This document shows, piece after piece, positions 37,040 through 44,302 of a stretch of 64,000 nucleotides of DNA. Under the pieces are notes generated by a model. It searched no databases. It saw nothing but the letters and a program-made list of their open reading frames with translations, and was not told the origin of the DNA. The DNA comes from Mycobacterium sp. 3519A. Lineage in GTDB: Bacteria > Actinomycetota > Actinomycetes > Mycobacteriales > Mycobacteriaceae. The DNA lies in assembly GCF_900240945.1 (NCBI RefSeq), contig NZ_OESG01000014.1, positions 242,922 through 306,921 of the forward strand, written 5' to 3'. Position 1 is the stretch's first letter, and every line of letters starts with the position of its first letter. The translations under genes were made by a program, and so were the position numbers.

Positions 37040-38532
37040 CGGCCCCTCGCCGCGTATTCGGCGACCAACGCCTCGGCGCTGCGAACCGCCGCGCGGCAGG
37101 CCCGTGTGGTGAACGGATCGTTGAGCGGATGGTCGGCGCGGCGGCGCCAGCGTTGCGCGGCCGCGAACGCCGCCCGCGGCCCGTCGTAGGGTGCGTCGGG
37201 TTGCAGCCCAAGCCTGCTGGCTGCGTCGGTGCCGGAACCGCCGATGATGCGCCGCAGCGACGCCATCTCGTCCTCGTTCAAAGTCGTTGGGCGCGAACGC
37301 AATGCGCTCAACAGCCGGAGCTCCTCGAATGCGTGGGTGTCGGCAAGCAGCGGGTCGATGTCGGCGAGAATGTAGCGCGTGGCGTAGATCGGGTTGGCCT
37401 GCACGAACTGCCGCAGTGATAGCAGCGCGGTGTGCGCCTTCAGCAGATCCGAGCGCTGCGCGAACTGCTGGTCGATCACATCGCGAAGCGCGACCAGACC
37501 GCTGCGCTCCAGCAGTTCGTCGGCGAGCGCCACCGAATCGCTGACGCCGGCCCGCAACACCGCGATGGAGATCCTGATGCCGAACATGCCGAACCGGTCC
37601 AGCAGTGCGGCCCTGGTGGCGGCATCAACAGGCAACGAACTGTCCTCCCGCACGAAGCGGTCCACCGACAGCATCGCCTTGGTGAGTTCGGCGGCATCCA
37701 CTCCCGCCAACTTCTCCAGCGCGACGAACTCGCTCTGCCGCAGCGTGCGGGCGGTCAACGCCAACAGACCCGACACCGGCACCACGGCCTGGCAGATGCC
37801 GGTCTTGTCCATCTCGGCGGTGAACCGCTTGGCCACGTCCTTGGCTGAGAGCATCGCGTCGATGCGGCCCGCGCCGATCTCGTCGGCGCGCGACGCCACC
37901 CCGATCACCCCGAGCGCGCCCGTCGACCCGCCGACCAACTCGCCGATCTGCTTGAGCAGGGCGATATCGGCCGCGTTCAGCGTGCGCAACAGGAACACCA
38001 CCGCGTCGACGCGCGGGACGCCGTCCTCCGGCACCAACAACCGTAGTGTGCGTTCGGAGACGTCGCGGCTCAGCGAGGACGTGCCCGGGGTGTCGATGAT
38101 GGTCGCATCGATCAATTCGGCTGCGGGCCATTCGACGTCGAGATCGGCGATGTCCTCCGGGTCGAGGCTGGCGAAGTCGAACGTCAGGCCGGCCGAACCG
38201 TTCGAGCCGCGGGCGATCGGCACGTTCGACCGCCTGCCGCCGCGATGGTTGGCCGTCACCTTCGGGATCGGGCCGTGCCGGAACCAGGTGACGATGCGGG
38301 TGGCCTCGGTGGCGTCGGTGGGCGCGATGTCCTCGCCCACAAGGGCATTCACGAGGGTGGACTTGCCCGCCTTCAGCGTGCCCGCGAGCGCGATGCGGAT
38401 CGGCTGATTGAGCCGGTAGCCGATGCGCTCCAACTCGTTGTGCACATCAGGCCGATTCCGGTACGCCGGATCGTTGCGGTACGCCTGGATCGTGCCGCCC
38501 AGGATCGCCCGCACCTGATCGCTCGTGCTCAT
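37036..38532 (-). CDS. iniC: IniC, dynamin-like GTPase of the isoniazid-inducible operon
   Basis: 498 residues. GTPase domain with P-loop GTLKAGKS (residues 51-58) and G3 motif IIDTPGTSSLS; the helical part follows. It lies 47 bases after iniA and is the last gene of iniB-iniA-iniC. The operon responds to cell-wall-acting drugs such as isoniazid and ethambutol. IniA and IniC are bacterial dynamin-like proteins thought to remodel or repair membrane; this is family knowledge. Confidence 0.92.
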   Translation of the reverse strand: MSTSDQVRAILGGTIQAYRNDPAYRNRPDVHNELERIGYRLNQPIRIALAGTLKAGKSTLVNALVGEDIAPTDATEATRIVTWFRHGPIPKVTANHRGGRRSNVPIARGSNGSAGLTFDFASLDPEDIADLDVEWPAAELIDATIIDTPGTSSLSRDVSERTLRLLVPEDGVPRVDAVVFLLRTLNAADIALLKQIGELVGGSTGALGVIGVASRADEIGAGRIDAMLSAKDVAKRFTAEMDKTGICQAVVPVSGLLALTARTLRQSEFVALEKLAGVDAAELTKAMLSVDRFVREDSSLPVDAATRAALLDRFGMFGIRISIAVLRAGVSDSVALADELLERSGLVALRDVIDQQFAQRSDLLKAHTALLSLRQFVQANPIYATRYILADIDPLLADTHAFEELRLLSALRSRPTTLNEDEMASLRRIIGGSGTDAASRLGLQPDAPYDGPRAAFAAAQRWRRRADHPLNDPFTTRACRAAVRSAEALVAEYAARGR

Positions 38533-38579
38533 CTGGCGCCGTCTCCACTCGGTAATGACCGGAGATCCAGCTTAGAGCG

Positions 38580-40439
38580 TTAGGTGGTCCCCACAGGCTC
38601 TCGGGCTGCCTGCCCGGCATCCGGCGCCAGCTTGACGGCGTGCTCAGTCACCTGTTTGAGGATGTTGAGCTGGCGTTCCAGTTCGCGGATTCGGGTGTTG
38701 CGCTCGTTTTCCTCCAACGCCGCCGACGCGATGGTGGCCTGCAGCGACTCGTTGAGCGAGCGGGTGGTCTGGTTGGCGATGCCGCGGTAGTGGTCGCGCA
38801 GTTGGCGCTGGATTCCCTTGAGCCGGTCCCGGGATTCCTTCGACACGACGAACGACACGTCGTCGACGAACCGCCGCACGTTCAGCTTGGCCTCGTTGCG
38901 GACCCGCATCATCCGGTTCTCCATGTCTTCGCGATAGGCCTTGCGGCCCAACAGAAGACCGGCACCCAGCGACAGCGGGTTGAACATGCCGAGTCCCGCG
39001 AACGACGTCAGCATGCCGAACATCAGCACGCCGCCGTACGAGCCACGCATTCCGGTGACCACCTTGTGCCCGGTCTTGATCGGCTTGGCCTCCAACTTGG
39101 CCAGCGACTTCAATTCGCCGAAGCTCGCGCCCATTTCGCTGGCGTCGAGTTGCGGCATCTTGATGGCCTCGAGCCCCGCCTCGACGAATGTCCGCGCCAC
39201 CTCCTGGGCGAGCACCTCGGCCCGCTGATAGGCCCACACGAAGTTGTCGCCGACGGCCGTCGCGATCGCCTCCTCCACTTCGGCGCCGATCTCCGCCCAG
39301 TGGTGCGTCGGATCGGTGGTGTCGATGACGTGCTCGGTGTGCTGGCTGATGGCACGGAACCGGGCGCGCAGATCGTGGTCGACATCGGCTGTCAGGTCGG
39401 CGATTCCGTCGTTGAGCACCTGCTGCCACAGCGCGGTCTGCTGCAACGCGTCCTGCGCCTCCTGTTTACGCTGCTCCAGATCGGCCTTCAACCGGTCGCG
39501 GGCTTCGGGGTCGTTGAGCGCGGACAGCTCCGAGTCGGCCGCCAGCGTCAAATGCTCAGCGGCGGACCGGATCTCGGCGAGCACCTGATCGCGCACCCGG
39601 TCGTTCTCCCGCGACAGCACCTTCTCGCTGAGGAACTTGACGATGGCCGGGAAATTGGACTCCTCGTTGAGTTCCTTGTCGTTCAGTTGGATCGCGTGGC
39701 TGCGCAGCAGCGACGACGCCGGAATGATCGGTATCGACAGGCCGGCCCGCTGCAGGTGGGCCTTGTTGGTTTCGACGATCTGGCGCCAGTGCGGGTAGAG
39801 ATCCGTCTTGGTGGCGACAATCGTTGCGACAGGGCAGATTTCAAAGGCCTGCCGGATGAACGTCATCTCGGGTTCGGTGAATTCCTGGCTGGTGTCGCTG
39901 ACCATCAGCATCGCGTCCGCGTCGGGCAGCAGCCCAAGCGTGGCCGACAGGTGCGGCTGGCCAAGGCCGCCGACGCCGGGGGTGTCGACGAACACCAGAC
40001 CGCCCTTGAGCAGCGGGCTGTTCGCGGTCACCGCGACACGCAGCACCTGCCTGCCACCCGCCGCGGGGTGGCGGCGCAGATCCTGTTTGATGTCGGCGAT
40101 CGGGATCTCGACCTCCTCGGGCTCGCCGTCGTCGGCGCCCGCGACGATCAACTTCGCGCTGGCCTGCTCGGCGAACGACACCATGGTCGCCAGCACCGTC
40201 GTCTCGTCGTCGCCGACCCGCGACACCGGAACGTTCAGCAGCGAATTGAGCAGTTGGCTCTTGCCCTGCTTCAGCTGCCCGGCGATGACCACCCGGATCT
40301 GGGGGTCGGTGATCCGCTCGTTGGCCCTTGCCATCCGCTCGACCAGGTCGCCGCGGCCCTGAGCCTCGGCGATCTTGCTCGTGTGGTCGATCAGTTCAAC
40401 GATGACCTTGACCTTGCGGGGGTCATTCGGCTGCGTCAT
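38580..40439 (-). CDS. iniA: IniA, dynamin-like membrane-remodelling GTPase
   Basis: 619 residues. P-loop GQLKQGKS at residues 54-61, G3 motif FVDTPGVGG, G4-like ATKTDLYP. A long helical bundle with QERKQEA-type heptads (DRLKADLEQRKQEAQDALQQ) follows, and a hydrophobic membrane loop at about residues 470-500 (GGVLMFGMLTSFAGLGMF). Structures of mycobacterial IniA show membrane fission activity. It follows iniB across a 93-base gap that contains two hairpins, so its level may be set apart from that of iniB. Confidence 0.94.
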   Translation of the reverse strand: MTQPNDPRKVKVIVELIDHTSKIAEAQGRGDLVERMARANERITDPQIRVVIAGQLKQGKSQLLNSLLNVPVSRVGDDETTVLATMVSFAEQASAKLIVAGADDGEPEEVEIPIADIKQDLRRHPAAGGRQVLRVAVTANSPLLKGGLVFVDTPGVGGLGQPHLSATLGLLPDADAMLMVSDTSQEFTEPEMTFIRQAFEICPVATIVATKTDLYPHWRQIVETNKAHLQRAGLSIPIIPASSLLRSHAIQLNDKELNEESNFPAIVKFLSEKVLSRENDRVRDQVLAEIRSAAEHLTLAADSELSALNDPEARDRLKADLEQRKQEAQDALQQTALWQQVLNDGIADLTADVDHDLRARFRAISQHTEHVIDTTDPTHHWAEIGAEVEEAIATAVGDNFVWAYQRAEVLAQEVARTFVEAGLEAIKMPQLDASEMGASFGELKSLAKLEAKPIKTGHKVVTGMRGSYGGVLMFGMLTSFAGLGMFNPLSLGAGLLLGRKAYREDMENRMMRVRNEAKLNVRRFVDDVSFVVSKESRDRLKGIQRQLRDHYRGIANQTTRSLNESLQATIASAALEENERNTRIRELERQLNILKQVTEHAVKLAPDAGQAAREPVGTT

Positions 40440-40450
40440 GGTTTCCCTTC

Positions 40451-40511
40451 CCTACCTATGACGGTAGGCGTGCCAACTGGCGGGGACCTATGGGTGGGTC
40501 CCCGCCAGTTG
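40451..40511 (-). terminator. Two intercistronic hairpins between iniB and iniA
   Basis: Stem CAACTGGCGGGGACC (40474-40488) pairs perfectly with GGTCCCCGCCAGTTG (40497-40511) around an 8-base loop. Next to it CCTACC-N6-GGTAGG (40451-40468) forms a second stem that includes the iniA ribosome-binding region (GGGAAGGG lies just after it). The first looks like a partial terminator or RNA-stability element, the second could gate iniA translation. Confidence 0.65.
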
Positions 40512-40532
40512 CGCTATTCGGTTGTCGCCTGG

Positions 40533-41531
40533 TCAGAACAGATCGACGTCGACGCCCTGGTGGATGTCGGTGTCGTGGCTGTCGTGCGTCGAGTTGTCGA
40601 TGTTGTCGTGGCTGTCGTGCGTCGAGTTGTCGGTGTTGTGGCTGTTCGACGAGTTGTCGTCGTGGCTGGCGTCCACGTTGCCGGAGATGTCCCCGCCGTG
40701 GGTTTCGACGGTGGTGACGTCGCCGCCGGCCGTGGTGGTCGTGGTCTGCGTCGGAGCGATGACCACGCCGCCGCCTGCGCCGCCGGTCGCATTGCCGCCG
40801 TCGCCGCCGCCACCCGTGAGAATGCCGCCGCCGTGGCCGCCGTCGCCACCGACCGCACCGCCACCGCTGGTGTCGATGTCGCCGGTCTTGACGACCGGGC
40901 CTTCGTTGCCCGAGATGACGTCACCGTCACCGCTGTTGTGGATGCTGCCGGAGCTGTCGCTGGTGTTGCCGACGCCGCCGGCCTGAACGGTCGAACCCTC
41001 GCCTGCGAGGATGTCGCCGGTGTTGGCGCCGACGTTGCCGTCGCCGACCACATTGCCGTCACCTTCGACGTTGGTGTTGTCGATGTCACCTGCGGTGCCG
41101 GTGTTGATCACGCTGCCGTGGTCGGCGTTGTTCGTGGTCTTGTCGCCGAAGGTGATGTCGCCGAAGTCCAGGTTGACGTTGCCGACGCCCTGCTGCTGAT
41201 CCTCACCCGCGTGGTTGACCACGTTGGTCTCGGGGCTCAGGAACCGGGTGTCGTTGTGGCTCAGCGTGTCGTTGTTGCTGAACGCCGAGGTCTGCGGGAC
41301 GAAGGCCAGCCCGTGGGTCTCGGCCACCGCCTGCTGCAGTCCGTGCACCGGGTTGCCGCCACCGTGCAGCACCGCAGCGGGCGCCACGGTCGCGGCAACG
41401 GCGTTCACCTGAGCCGCCGTCACACCCTGAACGCCTGCGTTGGCCATGGCGCGGTCGGGGTCGTTGACGAAGGCCTGGGCCTGAACCGGGTCGCGGAACA
41501 GGTCGAGAATCCAATCGATCACGTTGGTCAT
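40533..41531 (-). CDS. iniB: IniB, isoniazid-inducible Gly/Asn-rich protein
   Basis: 332 residues. The IniB N-terminal domain covers about residues 1-60 (MTNVIDWILDLFRDPVQAQA, NDPDRAMANAGVQGVTAAQV). The remainder is low-complexity: pentapeptide-like Asn/Asp/Gly stretches (NVEGDGNVVGDGNVGANTGD), a Gly-rich segment and a C-terminal His/Asp/Ser segment with NSTHDSHD repeated twice. No signal peptide is visible. First gene of iniBAC. The 253-base upstream gap holds three TTAGGGG copies. Function unknown; the domain with its abundance in stress suggests a structural or granule-like role. Confidence 0.9.
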   Translation of the reverse strand: MTNVIDWILDLFRDPVQAQAFVNDPDRAMANAGVQGVTAAQVNAVAATVAPAAVLHGGGNPVHGLQQAVAETHGLAFVPQTSAFSNNDTLSHNDTRFLSPETNVVNHAGEDQQQGVGNVNLDFGDITFGDKTTNNADHGSVINTGTAGDIDNTNVEGDGNVVGDGNVGANTGDILAGEGSTVQAGGVGNTSDSSGSIHNSGDGDVISGNEGPVVKTGDIDTSGGGAVGGDGGHGGGILTGGGGDGGNATGGAGGGVVIAPTQTTTTTAGGDVTTVETHGGDISGNVDASHDDNSSNSHNTDNSTHDSHDNIDNSTHDSHDTDIHQGVDVDLF

Positions 41532-41682
41532 TTCTGTGGTCCTTTTCTTGTGTGTTTCGGGGGTCCTGGTCGCCGGCGCTCCGGCGAACTGCTGACAACG
41601 TTATGGAGCGGACGACAGCTGGGAAACGGGGCCGAATCCCCTCCCTACCGGCAGCCCTCCCGGGATGCCGACTGGGGGATCG

Positions 41683-41708
41683 TTAGGGGATTAGGGGCTC
41701 GTTAGGGG
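41683..41708. promoter_or_regulatory. TTAGGGG triplet upstream of iniB
   Basis: Three exact copies of TTAGGGG at 41683-41689, 41691-41697 and 41702-41708 in the gap between iniB and the Rv0340-like gene, about 150-175 bases upstream of iniB. The same heptamer recurs in the other intergenic regions of this locus. Proposed binding site of the linked LuxR-type regulator; inference. Confidence 0.6.
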
Positions 41709-41784
41709 ACATTGAATTTCCGCACGTCAAACGCACAAAATGCGCGGCCCGAGCGGACCGCGCATTTCGAAGTGCCGTCGAAGG

Positions 41785-42327
41785 TCAGGAATCGAAGATG
41801 TCCAATCCCGTCCCGTCGGCGTCGAGATGGTGATCCTCGGGGGCGGCGTGGCTCCAGGTGTCCTCGGTCGGTGTGTCGATGATCGGCACATCGTCGACGA
41901 CTGGGCCGTCGAAGTGCAGCGACGCATCGTCGGCGGTAGCCACGTCCGGCACGCCGGCGTCGGCGAGCATGTCGACGCCCGACTGCACCGCGGCCCCGGG
42001 ATCGTCGACGACGTTGGCGGCCATCGCGTGCACGTCGTCGACGGCAACGGTCGGCACGTGGTCGTCGAAGGCATCGAACGCGGCGGTCGCGGCCCCGCTC
42101 GTCCACACATTGCTGGCATGGTCGTCGACCTGCGCGTCAGCCCCCGTCGACGGCACCGCCATCGACAGCGACTCGGACACGACGGGGATCAGATTGTTGA
42201 CGTCCACGCTGGTCACATCGGTCAAATTGGCGTCGGCGATGGCCTGCGCCGGGTCAGCAGCGTAGGCTGCGGCGGCGTCGGGGTCACGCACCACCGACAT
42301 CACGAAGTCGAGTAGCGAGTTTGCCAT
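41785..42327 (-). CDS. IniB N-terminal-domain protein, Rv0340-like
   Basis: 180 residues with the same opening domain as IniB (MANSLLDFVMSVVRDPDAAA, DPAQAIADANLTDVTSVDV). The rest is rich in Asp, Val and Ala with acidic VDD motifs and ends DADGTGLDIFDS. Rv0340, of about 179 residues, occupies the same place before iniB in M. tuberculosis. The ATG is preceded by a strong GGAGGG. It is divergent from the Hsp70-like gene across a 199-base gap carrying three TTAGGGG copies. Confidence 0.8.
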   Translation of the reverse strand: MANSLLDFVMSVVRDPDAAAAYAADPAQAIADANLTDVTSVDVNNLIPVVSESLSMAVPSTGADAQVDDHASNVWTSGAATAAFDAFDDHVPTVAVDDVHAMAANVVDDPGAAVQSGVDMLADAGVPDVATADDASLHFDGPVVDDVPIIDTPTEDTWSHAAPEDHHLDADGTGLDIFDS

Positions 42328-42444
42328 GGAACACCCTCCTTTCCATTGCAGAGATAGCAGGCAACAGCACTAAGGCCTGACCCGATGCTATCGGCGCGGC
42401 AGCCGCCGCAGATCGGTGCGAAACCCAGCTCTGCCGCTGGGGCA

Positions 42445-42484
42445 TTAGGGGACGCGGCGTTAGGGGTTTACCACCCATTAGGGG
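42445..42484. promoter_or_regulatory. TTAGGGG triplet between the Rv0340-like and Hsp70-like genes
   Basis: Exact copies of TTAGGGG at 42445-42451, 42460-42466 and 42478-42484, spaced 15 and 18 bases, ending 42 bases before the plus-strand ATG and about 120 bases before the minus-strand one. A shared operator for both directions is likely; inference. Confidence 0.6.
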
Positions 42485-42526
42485 AATCAGCGGCTATGGT
42501 TTTGAACGGTCGAACACGAGGAGACC

Positions 42527-44299
42527 ATGAACGACTCACTTGGGTTGTCCATCGGGATGACCAACTTGGTGGCCGCCAGGATCGGCCGCCCGCCGGTCAT
42601 GCGCCGTTCGGTGCTCACGTTGTTCAACGACCGGGCACCTGAAGTCGGGGTGCCGAGCGAGAACCCGAATTTGACCCAACCGGGTCTGGTGCTGACCGGC
42701 TTCGTCGAGCGGGTCGGTGACCCGGTTCCGCTGGTCGCCACCGACGGCTCTCCGCACCGAGGGGAGCGGGTGCTGGTGGAGGCGCTCGATGCGATGGCGC
42801 AGGCGGTCGGTGGCGGCTCGCCCGTCGCGATCGCGGTACCCGCGCACTGGGGTCCCGGCACCATCGGTGCGCTGCGGGGCGCGCTGCGCGCGAAGCAGAG
42901 CCTCGCCCCCAACGGGGTGCCGGCCGCGCTCATCCCGGATTCCGTTGCCGCCCTTGCCGCTTTGCAGGCCGCACCGGGATTGCCGTCGACGGGCGTGGTC
43001 GCGCTGGTGGACCTCGGCGCCAGCGGCACCAGCGTCACGCTGGCCGACGCGGCCGCGAACTTCGCCCCCATAGGTCAGACCGTCCGGTATCCCGACTTCT
43101 CCGGCGACCAGATCGACCAGGGATTGCTCAACCACGTGCTGGCGGGTATCGCCGACGCAAGCAATGCCGATCCGACCGGCACGCTGGGCCTTGGCTCGCT
43201 GGCCCGGTTGCGCGAGGACGCCAGGTTGGCCAAGGAGCGGCTGTCCGCTGAGACCGCGACCGTCGTGCCCGTCGAACTGCCCGGGTTCAACTCCGACGTC
43301 AGGGTGACCAGGAACGAACTCGAGACCATCATCGCCGAGCCGCTCGCCGGGCTGCTCAATACCATCGAAGAAACGTTGCAGCGCAACAACATTGCGGTGG
43401 CGAACGTCTCGGCGGTGGCGACCGTCGGCGGCGGGGCCAACATTCCGCTGGTCACCCAGCAGCTCTCGGCGCGATTACGCGCCCCCGTCGTCACCACGCC
43501 GCAGTCCGGGGTCAACATCGCGACCGGCGCGGCGCTGGCCGCCGAACGCGGCCTGGAGGCCGACGCCCCGACCGGCATGGCGCCCACGGGTTTGGCGCCG
43601 GCCGCCGATGCGCCGACGGGCATGGCCGCAGCCGGGTGGGCGGCAGGCGCGGCGGGCGTGGCGGCGGCTGACGACGCCGGATCCTCCACCTTCCGCGCGT
43701 TGGCGTGGTCGCAGGACGATACGCCCGGCGAACCGGTGCCGTACTCCGGTGAGGACTACACCTTCGACCAGGGCGTCACCGGCGCGCGGCCGCAGATGGA
43801 GTTCTCGCACGAAGAGGAGGGCTACGGGCCCGAGACCGGCCCGCTGCCGTGGTACAAGCGTCCGCCCGTGCTGTTCGGCGCGGCGGCCGCCGCGGTGCTG
43901 TTGGCGATCGGCGGGCTGGCGATCACGCTGACCAGCGGCAGCGGCAGCTCCAACCCGGTGACCGAGACGGCGACGCAGGGCGAAACCGGGCCCAAGCCCA
44001 CCGAACCGGTCACCGAGGGCGCACCCGTGACGGTCACCGTCACCGGCCCCAACGGGGAGCCGAGCACGACGGTCGTGCCGTCGCCGCCGCCGTCGCCGAG
44101 CGAAACCACCAGCCCGACGACCACCACCACCACGATTACCACGACAACGACGACGACCACCACCACCACGACGACCACCCCGCCGACCACCACCACGACC
44201 AAGCCTCCGACCACGACCACCCAGCCGCCGACGACCACACAACAGCAGGAGACCACCACCACGGCCGCCGCGTTGTCGCCGGTGACGACCACACCGTGA
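42527..44299 (+). CDS. Membrane-anchored degenerate Hsp70-like protein with Thr-rich tail
   Basis: 590 residues. Residues 1-345 have the actin/Hsp70 ATPase fold: first phosphate loop GLSIGMTNLVAA, second loop VDLGASGTSVTL, PDSVAALAAL, adenosine motif VATVGGGANIPLV. The catalytic Asp of the first loop is Ser and the following Thr is Met when aligned with Dna[13 protein letters not shown]. There is no peptide-binding domain. Instead an Ala-rich linker leads to GPLPWYKRP, one membrane span (VLFGAAAAAVLLAIGGLAIT) and an outer tail with Thr runs. Divergent from the IniB-domain gene and only 3 bases before the LuxR gene. Probably a nucleotide-binding sensor or scaffold rather than a chaperone. Confidence 0.8.
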   Translation: MNDSLGLSIGMTNLVAARIGRPPVMRRSVLTLFNDRAPEVGVPSENPNLTQPGLVLTGFVERVGDPVPLVATDGSPHRGERVLVEALDAMAQAVGGGSPVAIAVPAHWGPGTIGALRGALRAKQSLAPNGVPAALIPDSVAALAALQAAPGLPSTGVVALVDLGASGTSVTLADAAANFAPIGQTVRYPDFSGDQIDQGLLNHVLAGIADASNADPTGTLGLGSLARLREDARLAKERLSAETATVVPVELPGFNSDVRVTRNELETIIAEPLAGLLNTIEETLQRNNIAVANVSAVATVGGGANIPLVTQQLSARLRAPVVTTPQSGVNIATGAALAAERGLEADAPTGMAPTGLAPAADAPTGMAAAGWAAGAAGVAAADDAGSSTFRALAWSQDDTPGEPVPYSGEDYTFDQGVTGARPQMEFSHEEEGYGPETGPLPWYKRPPVLFGAAAAAVLLAIGGLAITLTSGSGSSNPVTETATQGETGPKPTEPVTEGAPVTVTVTGPNGEPSTTVVPSPPPSPSETTSPTTTTTTITTTTTTTTTTTTTTPPTTTTTKPPTTTTQPPTTTQQQETTTTAAALSPVTTTP

Positions 44300-44302
44300 G
44301 CC

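Noticed and set aside
38640..41705. Plus-strand open frame of 1021 codons spanning iniA and iniB
   Set aside because: Antisense to two recognised genes and crosses their intergenic hairpins; no ribosome site or motif.
44101..44290. Second ACC/ACG tandem repeat region
   Set aside because: Encodes the outer tail of the Hsp70-like protein; same reasoning.
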